The notes under the pieces were generated by a model. The model saw nothing but the letters and a program-made list of their open reading frames with translations, made no database searches and was not told where the DNA came from. 64,000 nt of DNA from Daphnia pulex (lineage: Eukaryota; Arthropoda; Branchiopoda; Diplostraca; Daphniidae): the NCBI RefSeq assembly GCF_021134715.1, contig NC_060028.1, positions 2,254,501-2,318,500 of the forward strand. Reading direction: 5' to 3'. Shown here in pieces: positions 51,593-64,000 of the stretch (the stretch's first letter is position 1; the number at the start of each line of letters is the position of its first letter). The position numbers and the translations under genes are program-made.

Positions 51593-54500
51593 ATGGAAAG
51601 CAAGAACTTGCGTCCTAGTGGGCCATCGTCAGATATCAAACCTAACAAAACAGGTATGTTGGTTAGTTGAATATTCTACAATTTTATCTTACTTCACTGT
51701 GCAGCTTATTTGTAATAAGGTAAATGAATTTTCTAACTCTTTGTTGACCATTTAGATCTGAGCTCTTTGACTGGGACAAAATATCAAAATCGTAGTGGGA
51801 AGAAAAGAGAAAATGTCTTACCTAAGAGTCCCAGTGCAAGTATTTCTACTGGACCTGTTCCGACTGGATCCAAAAATCAGAAGCCATGGCTGCCCAAGCA
51901 AAAAGGACCAGACAAGAGGCAGCAGAGAACTGGTGGGCTTGTTGGATCAGGAACCAATAGAAAAAATTATCACCAGGTAGTATGTGTGTATTCCCTTAAA
52001 GGATGCATGTATTAAATTATAAATTTATGTTTAGGTAACTGATGACCCAAATGATCCCGATTTTGATTTGATGTTATCTGAAACGGGAAAGAAACAAAAT
52101 TTGGCTCATCTTCTGAATATGAAGTTTCAATTTGCTCCACGAGATACTTCTGTGTCCAACTACTGGAGAGCTACCCATTCTGGCAATGGAGGGAAAGGAA
52201 AGCGATTTAGTAGTTACTCTGGCAGGGCTCATCTTAACAAGGATCACTATCTCCAAGCCAAGTGAGAACATTTTTCTTGTGATAAAAATCATTCAAACTA
52301 ATTTTTTTCCTCTTTTAACTTAGTTGTCAGTTTGTTGTTAAAGCCGATGGAGACTACACGGTCTATTTAGCAGATCCAGATCTATTGGTTCCATGGGAGT
52401 CTATTGAACAAATTGTAAGTACCCTTATCATAAAACAGTTCAGTGCAGTGCAACCTAACCAAACTTTTGAGTTCGCTTGAGGATCTCTTATCATGTCCCG
52501 GCGCTAATTACTGTTTGGGACATTAATTCTGTCAATTATGTTCGAGGCTGAAGGAAACATTCTTTAGACTCTTCAGCATACTTTTTTGTTGATTGACTGT
52601 ACATTATTTGATTTTAGACTTCATGTAATTGCAATTTTTTTTAAAATAATTTAGAGAATCTGGGGGTCGGAAGTCGGATCTTGTCCGATATGTCTACATC
52701 CTCCTGTTGCGGCCAAGATGACTCGCTGTGGTCACATCTACTGTTGGCCCTGTATTCTTCACTTTTTGGCTCTGTCCGACAAGCCGTCAAGACCTTGTCC
52801 TATATGCGATGTTTCCGTTCGTATTCAAGATTTGAAAAGGTACAAGCCATATTAAAAAATACTGATGACTGTTTTAGTTTAAACCTCTTATTTTCAGTGT
52901 GGTGGCTCTTGAGCAGAGAAATCTTAAGGTAGGAGATGCTTTGGAGATGAGATTGATGAAGCGCGATCGCCATTCACTACAACCGCAACCAGTTTCGCGA
53001 TCCCAAGAATCGGGGGTTCCTTCTAAACAGCTGAAGCCCTCTTATTTGGGTAAAGTCGGTGAAGATCATGTTTTCAGCAAATTACTACTCTGTACGCCGA
53101 ACGAGGTCGCCAATTTGATACTGCAATGGGAGAAAACTGAATTGCAAACTCAGTTGGAGTCTGAAAAAGATTGCCCAGAGTCGTGTTTCATTCAACAAGC
53201 TTTAGAACTATTGGCAGTGAGAGAAAACAGCACCGCAGTCGAATGCCTATCATCTTTCGCAACAGCATTGGTTAGTTTTCCTTGTTAACGTTACAAATTT
53301 CTGGTATTTATTATTTGAATTTTAGGATTTGACGGCTGATAATGTTAATGCGGATACCTTCAAGAGTGACGCATTGACTAGTATGGCATTGCATGCAGAC
53401 ACGAATATTCAACCAGTCGAAGAATTGATATTCGGTGATTTGCAATCAGATGTTAATTCAGATGTTTCGTCCAATACAACGCATGTGGACATACCGTTGG
53501 GTGAATCGAGCGGATTTCGGAAATCTCTAGTTGCTAGTCCAGATAATGTTTCGGTATGTTTTAATGATTTGGTTTTTTTTCCTGTTCTCGTGTGTTAATT
53601 TTAAGTTCTTTAACAGGTAACTGATTCCCATCAGCATCAACAACAGAAAAATGTGTTTTATTTTTACCAAAGTAGTGATGGTCAAGCAATTTATCTTCAC
53701 CACATTAACGTTCAGATGCTTGTTCGTTATTATGGATCGTTGGAACTGTGCCCAGAAACTATCCATGGGCGTATTGTTGAAATTGAAACTTTGTCCATGA
53801 CTGAAGAGTGGCGCAATCGGCTACGTTATTTAGGACATATTCCGGTCTCGAAGCAATTCCAGATTATGGAAATTGCACTCACAGAACCCGAGCTGGATTT
53901 CAGCATTCTTGAAGAATTCAAAGGTATTTCGAAAATATTAAAAAAAAAATCGGTTATAAGTGTAATTATGTATTGGTTTTATTTAAAGAACGTGTTGATG
54001 AGCGGGCCCGTCGACGCCGCCGTAAGGATCGGGAAGAAAGACGTCGTGAACTAGAGATTCAGCGAGCGGAAGACGCCAAGTGGGGTCGAACAAAAAACCA
54101 ACCTATCGTACGGCTTGACTCGCAGGTTCATTTCCCGGGATTCATCAGTCCCAACTCTCTGGAGTTACCAAACATTGGGGAGGAGGATACGTTCGTCGAT
54201 ATCTCACCTGCTAGTATTGAACGCGGAGCCCAACAGAGTGCTGGAATGTCGTTTGCACAGGTAGTTTTTTTTTGTTTTTAGTTCTGGTGTATCATTCACT
54301 TACTATTTTCCTTTTACCCGATCAGATGTTGCGTGAAGGGAAGAATAAAATTCCAACAGTCTGGTCTACACTTTCGAAATCAGAAATTAATATTTCAGAA
54401 TCAGCATTCAGCCTGAATAAACCTGGACGTTATCGCAATACGAGTGAAAGCGAATCAGAAATAGCGGAGTATGCTCCGGCCCCCGAGTATAAAGAAACAT

Positions 54501-54707
54501 TTAGCTCGGCGCTGGCGGCTGCATTCGATCAAGCTGCCAAGTCTAGAGGTGAATTTTTGTTTAGTTTTTTATTCAAACAAAATTTCATTATTTGATTTTG
54601 TAGGAGCTAATACTGCAGATGAAAAACCAGAGAACATGTCAAGTAAGAAAAGCAAAAAGAAAGTTAAACAGAAGGTTTTGTTTTCTACTGGGATGAATTT
54701 CATGTGA
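51593..54707 (+). CDS. RNF10: RING finger protein 10 (E3 ubiquitin ligase)
   Basis: Eleven exons: 51593-51653, 51756-51976, 52035-52261, 52324-52414, 52655-52839, 52898-53270, 53326-53553, 53617-53923, 53989-54260, 54326-54548 and 54604-54707, giving 763 residues (human RNF10 is about 811). The region [14 protein letters not shown] to [15 protein letters not shown] is typical of RNF10. It precedes a C3HC4 RING: Cys210, Cys213, Cys225, His227, Cys230, Cys233, Cys248 and Cys251 (CPIC...CGHIYCWPC...CPIC). A basic stretch ([16 protein letters not shown]) follows later. RNF10 ubiquitinates small-subunit ribosomal proteins on stalled or non-functional ribosomes, and also binds transcription factors in Schwann cells. 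Its 3' end faces the fatty-acid-binding protein gene only about 175 bp away. Confidence 0.94.
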
Positions 54708-54881
54708 CATTTACTAAATTATCAATCAATAACTTTTATGCTTACAGTTAAAAATAGGGGATAAGGTGATGGTGTTTAACCTGTTAATTAATGTAAATTA
54801 GTTGGCTGATACTAATAAAAAATTCACAACCAATGTTTACTTGAGATTTATTCAATCATATCGAACCGAAATAATATATAT

Positions 54882-55525
54882 TTATGCCCGTTTAAAATGA
54901 CGTACAGCAACTAAATCCGTTTTCTCATGGGTCATTGTCTAGAATAGAATTTTTAAATAAAACTTGATTACCTAACAGAAATGTAATTTAACTTACCATG
55001 ATAAAGCCATCATCAGAAAACTCCAAAACCCTTAGTAGAACAAAAATTTTAATCTATTAAAAATTTGTCCAAATAACCAGAACAAAAAGGTGTACCTTTG
55101 AGATTTACCACGATCACTTTGGGAGCTGATAATCAACTTGTTGTCTTCAACAGTGGCTGTATTCTGTAAATCAGTGGATTGTAATATGTAATACGGGACA
55201 TGACAGAACAATTTTACCTTAATAGACCTGCCCCCCATCATTGTTTCTTCATACTCTTCTCCAAGCTTGAAAGTATTAGAACTGCTTGACATCAGAGTGC
55301 TTGTTTTCATAGTCCACTGGTCATCTTTCTTGGAGATTTCAATTGTAGGAGAAGAAGCTGTCATCATCTTCCTTGCAACCCATGGGATTCCTTAACAAAA
55401 TATTTGTAATAATAAAAGACCGTACTCGGTGAACTTTAAAGTGATCTAAACTTACCGATGGCACTGTAAAATTCATCCAGTTTCTCATTCTTGAAATTCG
55501 TGAAGGTTCCTTCAAACTTGGTCAT
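54882..55525 (-). CDS. Fatty-acid/retinoid-binding protein (intracellular lipid-binding family)
   Basis: Five exons: 55525-55456, 55390-55218, 55163-55096, 55030-54997 and 54938-54882, giving 133 residues, the normal size. The start MTKFEGTFTNFKNEKLDEFY fits the family N-terminus and helix-turn-helix lid. FKLGEEYEETMMGGR follows at about 60-75. The end, AVRHFKRA, supplies the Arg that, with a second residue, holds the ligand carboxylate. It is a cytosolic beta-barrel carrier of fatty acids or retinoids; the ligand cannot be assigned. An extra small exon splits the second half compared with the common four-exon layout. A minus-strand AATAAA lies near 54852-54847. Confidence 0.93.
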
Positions 55526-56908
55526 TCTCGAGTGTAGGAACGATGAGTGTTAGTCGAGAAATAGAGAGCAACGACTAGTGAACGACTACTTGTTGAATCG
55601 CTGATGACTACGAGTGTTAAAACATGGGTCCCTTAACATAAAGAAAACACCCCTCTCGTCAAAAACACTTCCGTGACGTAGGCAAATAGCAACATTGCCA
55701 TGATAGAAATATGGTAATTTAATTCAAATAAAACTTAAGTTCGCTAAGTTGCATTCAAATCACCCAAAACAGTCAATTTAAAATCATATTTGAAACGCTA
55801 CAAATTTAAGCGCTTTTCGTAACTTGCTGCGCCACTATTTGTATTTATGACATTGAAATATAACTGCATACCGAAAAATGTTTTACTCCTTCTCGTTTCG
55901 AGTCTATTTTAAAAGATTATATTTATCGAACAGATGAGAAAACGAACGTCATCTTCAGTATCTGGCTTCAGATTTCATGTTAAGGGAAGGATAACCGATA
56001 AAGGGTCATAAAGCACGCTTTCTTTCCTTCTCATATCGCATGTCTTAAGACGCATATAAACGAGCTGTTATCAACGAAATCCGGGGGTGAGAGAGTATCT
56101 ATTACCAAGTTCATCCCAACTCCAAAAACTGAGTTTGTCTTCTTCGTCAAAGTTCCTAAAAAAACAATTTTAATATTTTTAGATTCCCTGGACTACCATT
56201 ATTGATCAAAGATCGGTCAAAGACTACCATTTTCAAGAAGGGATTTATTAGAAAAACTCTTTTATTTTTATAAAATAACTAAACCCTGAAATTTGAAAAT
56301 GATTTAAGTTTTCATAAATTTCAAATCAGACTCTCTGTGCAATGTGCAGTTCCGCTTGAAAAACCGGCAATCTGTCGTTCACACTACAATTATGTCTGCC
56401 GGGAATCCTGTTCACGAGGCATTCACGTTGACAGACGTATGATATGGAGGGACTGTCGTCAACTATGAATGCCCCTAATTTAGATCAATTTACTTACAAA
56501 ATGCCCCCAATCTGTTACCCGGATTTTTTTAGGAGGAGGGTTGTGTCGTGTACACCCGACTGGCCGACTCCATTAACTGGGTCACCGCCCACGACGTCCA
56601 TCGCTTCAAATATTCCTTGACAGCATGTTTGGTATTTTGCAAAGTTACCCACCCCATTTTATTCTAACAGCTAAAACGTAACCCCTAAATAAATCTAGCA
56701 GCTGATGGATATCGGTCGGGAGCGGTGGCCCAGATACTTATTTGGAGTCGGATGCACTACAGTGAGCCCTAGCGGAGAGAAAATAATTTTCGCAATTTGA
56801 TCAACTCTTGCTAGATGGCGCTGATCAGAATTCCCAATAATTTTGTCTGCTACTTTTCTTCATTCATCATAAAGAACGAATTTTAGGCTGTGAAAATTTC
56901 GTTAGAAA
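55526..56908. other. Divergent region between the lipid-binding protein and NDUFB4 genes
   Basis: Head-to-head promoters about 1.4 kb apart. A stretch near 56715-56770 (GGGAGCGGTGGCCCAG) is more GC-rich and could be a repeat. No gene recognised. Confidence 0.4.
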
Positions 56909-57391
56909 ATGGCAGATAAACAAGGAAAAGGTATCCCAATTTTACCCGAAGCCGAAGCAGTTGTTGCTCGAGCAAAACTTAGGGACGCACTGAAAGCTGA
57001 ATTTCGCAAGAAATTAACTCATCCCTATCGTCTCCAAGAACCTGGCTACATAGTAAGCCTTTAATATCAGACCAGCTTAGAATGTTTAAATATCAAATTA
57101 TCATTCCATTTCAGTTTGATCCAGCCATTCAGCGATATGCATCCATGAAGGCTTCAAATTTTGATTACTTCAAGGTTACTCCTAAAACAACCAAATATGG
57201 TCTGGTGCCTATGCTTTGTACAGTCTTTGGATTTGCCTGGCTCTGTCAAACAAAACGGGTAAGATTCTGTCTTACACAACAAATATACATTGTAATAATT
57301 GTTTTCCTTTCATTTCTAGGATGAATACGAAAACAAACTTAGAACAGGTCAGATTTCATATGCGGACAGAGTTTTCAAGTTTACAGTTTAG
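56909..57391 (+). CDS. NDUFB4: NADH dehydrogenase (complex I) B15 subunit NDUFB4
   Basis: Three exons: 56909-57052, 57115-57258 and 57320-57391, giving 119 residues. The N-terminal helix (VVARAKLRDALKAEFRKKL) and RYASMKASNFDYFKVTPKTT are followed by one membrane span (GLVPMLCTVFGFAWLCQ). A short charged tail ends the protein. Order and length match NDUFB4, an accessory subunit of the inner-membrane arm of mitochondrial complex I. No cleavable presequence is expected for this subunit. Confidence 0.88.
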
Positions 57392-58480
57392 TTCAAATAA
57401 GTATATGACTAGTATGTAATAAGCTGAAGAAGCTTATTTGATCTTAGTCCTGCTGGTATGTGTACTGCAAATGTTGTAATAAAAGGGAATGAGGTACAAT
57501 AAGCTACATATCTCTTTGAAATCTTAAGTGTTAATAAGCTTGAAAGTAGGGTATAAAGAAAATCTAGTTAAAAGTAGGCCTATTAGTTCTGGAGTTATAT
57601 TTTGAACAAAGGGATTTAGCTATGCAAAAGATTACAAATTACACCTATGCATACCTAAATAGGAAAAAATATTTTATCTAATAAGAAAAATGGTACTGTT
57701 TATTAATAATTGTTCTTTTAGTTACAACGTTTGCAATTAGTATCTTTTTGGTAAACAATGAAATAGGTAATTTACCGTAGTGCTATATGCGACTCCCATT
57801 TATTTGCGACCAATTTTATTTTACGAGTTCTATTTTCTGGACTCAACTTCTGCCAATTGTATAAAATAAACCAAAGTCCAAGAATAAGGGTCAAGCAAGC
57901 AAAAAAAAAAAATTACATTTTTTATTTTGAAATATCAAAATGGAAAAAGATAAAGCGAAGCAGATTTGGACAAGCCAAAAAGAAAATTACGTCAGCCAGA
58001 ATTCGATTACAAATAAACCAACGACGGACTGATAAAACTCTCCTTTTCTAGTCATATCACATATCACACGTTATAAAGTGTCTGTTCGACTTTCATGGAT
58101 TGAGGATTTATTGCTGCACCAAATCCTGTTACAAATTCATTTTTAGGATTTTTTTATCATTTGAACGTTGAACCATAAAAAATAAAACAATAAAATAAGT
58201 TCATATTACTTTTTTTTTATCAAGTTTTGTTTTGGAGGTTTTAGAATCTCACACAAAATATATCTCCTGTGAAATAACAATCCAACCTTACGATAGATGG
58301 CACGGGGTAGGGATGTAATTGAGAAATTTTAACCTTTTAGAGCTCTCGCGTGCTCACGAATACACACACAGACACAAAACTGTGGCGGGACTGGCGGCAC
58401 AGTTTACATCTGGGAATAAGAGGTGGCTACAGAGTTGAAAGTGGTTTGAAGTCCCCGGCCCGATTTTACTGCCAAGTCCC
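57392..58480. other. Spacer between NDUFB4 and the myosin I gene
   Basis: AT-rich, no gene recognised. An AATAAA near 57477-57482 may end the NDUFB4 transcript. Confidence 0.4.
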
Positions 58481-61124
58481 GACCGGTGCAGTCTAGTACA
58501 TTTCGTGCTCCTCTTATACCTACTCACTTTATACTCTCTCTGCTCTATCTATCTATTTATCTGATCCGTTCCAACTGGACCGTATCTACATAGAGCAGTT
58601 CCTTCTTGCTCTCCCCCCATTCAACAAGCTGTTGTTTTTCGACAAGGTAAGTCCGATTTTGTGTGTCGTCTGTTTTCTTTTCTATTTTTTTTTTGTTTGT
58701 TTATTTACTCATCTTCGCTATTTACCAATTAGATTCGTATTCTAAAAATTTGTGAGTCACCGCGAAAATGGCGATGAATTGCGTGTGGCATTTGTCGAGA
58801 TTGCCATCTGTCATTTTTAGACACAGATGTTTTCCACAGCTTTTTCTCCCTTCGTTCACGATCAGTTTTCGATGGTTTATTTATTCAGTCAGTCCCATTC
58901 TCGCCGTACTTGCAATGGACAGTTAAAATGTCTACGTTGGTCGTTAATAGAGTTAAGATTCCATTAGTTATTGCTGGATTTAGAGACAATTAATTCCTTT
59001 TTTTTTCCCTCGTGCTGATAAGATGTGTCCCAATATAAGCCGCCGGCCGGTTTACTTATCGCCTTATCATTCTCACCTTATTGATTACAATGTTAGAAAT
59101 GCCGTGCCCATTTATGGAGTCCCTCCAAATTGACACATCCTTGACGACGAGCTTAAAATTTCATCTCGACACCTCAAAGTGTCTGTAAGATATTGGCGAT
59201 GATGTTAGGACTTTTGGGGGGAAGTTTTTTCTCGTTCAACAGTCACGTATTTAAAAGACAATCGCGACCAGCTTTCCACCGGTCTAACCTGTTGTTAAAA
59301 TTTAAAAAGAAAAAAAAAGAACCGGGTGGCGTTCTATATGCTGTGCGGTGTAGTATGTAGTTGACGTGACACGGGAGCCCGATGAACTCCACCTTTTCAC
59401 TTTTGATCTCAAAGAAAGTTTCACCTGGGGATTGTTGGCCTTTGTCACTACCTGGCTTTTAGAGTATCACGCCCTGCTGTACAAGCAGCCGAAGCAACTT
59501 TCCCGTTTACATTTACCGTGTGTATATTATTATTATCATTTTCTTTCTTTCATCATTTTTTCGGGAGGTGAAGGGAGGAAATAATACAGGATCGTGCAAA
59601 GAACATTAAACGTCAAACAAAAAGGGTCTTGTACTGTTTCTTATCTAATATCACTTGATCTACCCTAGTCGACAAGCATTGCGACACCCGACCAAAGATA
59701 AATCATTTGGCTAGTTGCTCGACTGTCTCTCTAGAAAAATTCAACAATTCGACAAGGAGAAAAACGTTTGGGAGAAACAAGAGCATCCTGATAGGCTACG
59801 TTATAGTCGTTTGTTCAAATATATAAAACTGGTTTTTTATTTTTTTTTGTCTATTTTTCTTTTCTGTGTGACTCTCGGAAATGAAGAAAACCATAACCGT
59901 GACCACGGATTTGTTAGAAACGCATCTCAACCTAGAAATTACGGAAAAAAGTCATTTACATTGAAAGGGATGCGATGACGTCTATGGAGCGCGCTCGTCG
60001 GCAGCGATTGATTATTCATTTTTTTTTTTTTTTTGTTTCTTTTCTTATTCAAGCTGGGGCGGCCGCGCCTGCTTCGTGAATTCGTGAATTCCCGATCTCT
60101 GGCTGCTGCTGGTTCAATGGAGCGAAGTCGATTTCTTTTCGGTCGTTATTTTTATTAGATACTCTGTGTTGCCTGCTGTGTGTATAGTAATGTCAGTGAC
60201 TCGGTTCATCCGCCCCCCTTCAAACAATCTCCGTCAGCCTTATCATTGGCGATATTTCCCGGCATAGCACTCTATCCCGAACTTTGACGCTATAAGATTT
60301 TGTCGTTTCTTCTTTTCTTCTTTTATAGACATTTTCTCCTTTAACATTCCTTAGCGCTATAGATCGCCAGATCCGTGTTGAGGCAGTGATTCATTAACTT
60401 CTATTTTGAGGTGTACACGGCGCGTGTAAGCAGCTCAGCTTCCGCCTTAATCCGTTCAGCGGGAGCGTGCACATGTGTCAATATGGAAGCAACGCTCCTC
60501 TCTCTCTCTCTCTCTCTTATTTTTCTTATACTTTCTTTTTTTGGGTATTTCCTGGGTGTTGTACTGGTTTTTGTTGGTGTTGTTGCTTCTGCAAGCCCGA
60601 GAGCTACTCACCCCGCCTTTTCTAATAAACATCCTCCACGAACTTGAATCAACAATTTAAATGGAAGGCCGTGGAGGCGGAAAAAAGAGTAGTCTCCCCT
60701 ACTATGGCCATCTCTTCTGTGGCGTGTCAAAGTCATTTCGGGGCTCATCTTAGAATTCTCTACACCAAAAAACTCACGGCAGCGTTAAAAAATAAAATGT
60801 CGTCGTCTTGAACCCGGGAGAACTTTTTTTATCTCTACTCGAGCAAGTCATTTACGACTGATGATTCTATCGAGTATACGCGGGTATATACTCACAAGTC
60901 GGTTCCGGTGTTTGTCAAGTCCACGCTCTGATTATTTGAACACGTTACGCTAAACGATCTGCCATTCGCGCAACATTTTCAACCGTGCGACGCAAAACGC
61001 CGAGAATTCTAATCCGCCCTGGCGTCTCATTTCAGGCACTTGAAGTCTTGAACAGCAGCAACGGCCATTATCATCTGCTGTCGTCATAGCCGCTCGTCCG
61101 GACTGAGAGAGAAGAACTGACGTC
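58481..61124 (+). other. Probable 5' non-coding exon and long first intron of the myosin I gene
   Basis: A strong donor (GACAAG followed by GTAAGT) at 58647 closes a pyrimidine-rich segment with no long open frame. This suits a non-coding first exon ending at 58646. The next coding exon holds the ATG at 61125, giving an intron of about 2.4 kb, far longer than the others here. A CT dinucleotide run lies near 60497-60516. The long intron may hold regulatory elements (inference). Confidence 0.45.
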
Positions 61125-64000
61125 ATGGAGCAAGATTTGCATGTTAGGGACCGGGTCGGAGTCCAGGATTTTGTCCTGCTGGAAGATCACACGTCCGAGT
61201 CGGCATTTATAGAAAACCTGCAAAAGCGATTCAACGAGGGGCTTATTTACGTAAGCTGACACCATTTTAATTTTTATTTTTTTTTAAACCTTGTATCTTT
61301 AATTAACGCTCGATCATCTCCACCCAAAAAATAGACGTACATTGGACCAGTTTTGGTTTCCGTTAATCCGTACAAGAACCTCCCCATCTACGGATCAGAC
61401 TACGTCGAAAAGTACCGCAATGTCAATTTCTACGAACTGCCACCTCACGTGTAAGCCAAATTTAATTAATTTCTTAATTAATCGCGTTGAATTTCAACCC
61501 ATATTCTTCGTTTGACTCAGATTCGCCCTGACGGATACTGCGCTGCGATCTCTACGCGGTGAACTGATTAACCAATGCATCCTCATTTCAGGTATTTTAT
61601 TATATTCCCAATAAATTTTTCTTTCATTAATTCATTCACTTGATCCGGTCAGGTGAGTCGGGAGCGGGCAAGACGGAGGCCTCGAAAAAAGTGTTGCAAT
61701 TCATCGCCGCCACGACGCGCAAGAAGGCGAATTTGGAGACGGTCAAAGACAAATTGCTCCAATCCAACCCGGTCCTGGAGGCCTTCGGTAACGCCAAAAC
61801 CAATCGCAACGATAACTCGTCACGATTCGGCAAATATATGGACGTCGAGTTCGATTTCACCGTAAGTTTGGAAATAAAACGAGTTTGATAAATCAAAAAA
61901 GAGAAAGCTGAGGAGTTTTGATTCCGTGCACAGGGCGACCCTACCGGTGGGCACATCATCAACTATCTACTGGAGAAATCACGCGTAGTGTTCCAGGCTA
62001 AAGGCGAGCGCAACTTCCACATCTTCTATCAACTTCTGGCCGGAGCCGATGATGCCCTTTTGGAGAAACTGTCACTCAAGAGGGACCCTAGTCACTACGT
62101 CTACCTTAAACAGGTAAACTATTTGACTCTTACACGCATTCTTTTGAAATAAATGATATACATTTATTCTACGAACGCAGGGCGATAGTTCGAAGGTGAG
62201 CGGAGTCGACGACGCCGAGGGCTTCAAAACTGTCAGGGAGGCTCTCCAAGTCATGGAAATCGGAGATGAAGAGCAACAGGCCCTTTACCTTCTCTTGTCC
62301 GTCATCATCCACCTGGGAAACATCGAGTTTGCCAGCGGAGACGGCGGCCGGGCTAGAATCACCAACCCAGACTTGGTTTCTACCATCGCCAAGGTGTGGA
62401 TTCTTATTTTTCTACCTGGTGGAAAGAAACCTGTTTCCGCTACGCCCTTTTCTTATACAAGTTCTTTTCGTTACTTTTCTTTATTTATTTTTTTTGATAC
62501 GCCAAATTTCAGTTACTTCAATGCCCCGAAGAGAAACTGGTGAAAGCCTTGCTGAATAAAACGATTGAAGCTCGGGATGATGTTGTGGTTTCACCGATGG
62601 CCCGCGACGAAGCCGTCAAAGCCCGCGACGCCCTATCCAAATCCGTCTACGAGCGCATGTTCACTTGGCTGGTCCAGCGGCTCAATCGATCCCTCCAATC
62701 GTCCTGGGAGGTCAAGAAGAAATACGTGCTCGGCATTTTAGACATTTACGGCTTTGAGATCTTTCAGTCCAACAGTTTCGAGCAGCTGTGCATCAATTAC
62801 TGCAACGAGAAGCTTCAGCAGCTCTTTATCGAGCTGACGCTCAAATCTGAACAGGACGAATATCGCCGCGAGGGCATCGCCTGGGAACCCGTTACCTATT
62901 TCGATAACAAGATCATCTGTGACCTTATTGAAGAAAAACACAAGGGTATAAAAGTCAAACATCGATCCTTGTTAGACTCTCCTAAACTGAGAAATTCTTT
63001 TCTATACATACATCTATAGGTATTATTTCCATCATGGACGAGGAATGTCTAGTGCCCGGGGAGACGAATGACAAAACATTCCTCAACAAGATGGACAAGC
63101 TGCTGAGCGACCACCCACATTACCTGAGCCATGCCAAAGGTGACAACAAAATGAAGAAAACCATTGAACGCGAAGAATTCCGTCTGCTCCACTACGCCGG
63201 CGAGGTCACCTACAACGTCAAGGGCTTTTTGGAGAAAAACAACGATCTTTTGTATCGTGACTTGAAGGACGCCATGATTTCATCTTCCAACCTTATCACG
63301 AAAGATGTACATATTTATTTGGTTTTTCTATTCCACGTCACCTGTATCTGATTTGAACTGGACATTTTTTTTTTTTTTCTATCTGTCAGGTTTTCACGGC
63401 AAGCGAACTGAGTAGCAAGAAACGTCCGGATACAGCCGCTTCACAATTCAAGACCAGTTTGGCCCGGCTAGTCGAAATTTTGATTAGTAAGGAACCGTCT
63501 TACATTCGTTGCATCAAACCCAACGATGTCAAGAAATCCAGCATGTTTGAAACGGGCATTGTCACCCATCAGGTATCATCTAAAAAAAATCGATTAAAGT
63601 AAACAATTCCAATAAAATTGTTGTTATTTTTTTTATCAGGTGAAATATTTGGGTTTAGTGGAGAATTTGCGAGTCCGCCGCGCTGGATTCGCTTATCGAC
63701 GACCTTACGAAGCCTTTTTGAATCGCTATAAAAGCCTGTGTCCCGATACTTGGCCCCAACCGAAAGGAGATCCTAAAAGCGCCGTTCAGACACTTGTCAA
63801 CCATCTTAAGGTAAATAATCATCCCAAAAAATGTTATTCTAGGTACGTATAAAAATTTCATGTTCATTTTTTACCGTTTGATGCAGTATGGCGAAAATGA
63901 TTACCGTATGGGTCTGACCAAAATATTCATCCGGCTGCCCAAGACCTTGTTTGAGACGGAGGACGCCTTCCAGCGGAGGAAGAACGAGCTGGCAAGCCTG
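61125..64000 (+). CDS. MYO1C: Class I unconventional myosin, MYO1C/Myo61F type (5' part, continues beyond window)
   Basis: Eleven coding exons are inside the window: 61125-61250, 61335-61450, 61521-61591, 61653-61861, 61934-62113, 62181-62393, 62513-62945, 63020-63306, 63390-63572, 63640-63810 and 63887 to the edge. These give 701 codons of the motor domain. The start [20 protein letters not shown] closely follows vertebrate MYO1C. Motor motifs are the P-loop GESGAGKT (105-112), switch [10 protein letters not shown], switch II LDIYGFE, the actin-binding loop region and the RCIKPND helix, and the converter start MGLTKIFIR. The window ends just before the IQ motifs, so neck and tail are not visible. 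Class I myosins link actin to membranes; the fly counterpart Myo61F influences left-right asymmetry. Confidence 0.95.

Overview
The window looks like nuclear DNA of a small crustacean, most likely a Daphnia-type cladoceran. It is AT-rich, and almost every gene is split by introns of about 55-100 bp with GT..AG ends. The gene set is typical arthropod: a gustatory receptor, a DM-domain factor, a Star-like protein, an M13 peptidase and tandem ferritins. The species call is an inference from gene structure and remembered protein families; no search was run. Exons were joined by hand from splice sites, phase and family similarity. For the complete protein models the summed exon lengths are divisible by three.

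Left third (1-18.7 kb): the Myt1 kinase gene (-) is followed by a decayed lipase copy (-), DRG1 (+), an inverted fragment of two exons from the neighbouring gene (-), that neighbour itself, a DUF4470 + MYND protein (+), a broken AMBRA1-like fragment (+), and an intact secreted lipase (-). This block is rich in duplication. The two lipase copies bracket two unrelated genes, and a 550-bp block of the MYND gene lies inverted just upstream of its parent.

Middle (18.7-34 kb): a dmrt11E/DMRT2-type transcription factor (-) has long non-coding flanks. It is followed by a six-exon gustatory receptor (-) flanked by copies of a repeat with a tRNA-like core, and then a Star/FkbM-like type II membrane protein (-).

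Right half (34-64 kb): two tandem three-exon ferritin heavy chains (-), only one with a recognisable iron-responsive element; a tRNA-Asn(GTT) (-); a small multi-span membrane protein (-); a CFAP58-like coiled-coil protein (-); and a 17-exon neprilysin-like peptidase (-). RNF10 (+) is divergent from the peptidase gene. A fatty-acid-binding protein (-) is convergent with RNF10 and divergent from NDUFB4 (+). The motor domain of a class I myosin (MYO1C/Myo61F type, +) runs off the right edge. Genes from 21.7 to 50.2 kb are all on the minus strand. I saw no CRISPR array, bacterial insertion sequence or virus-like element.
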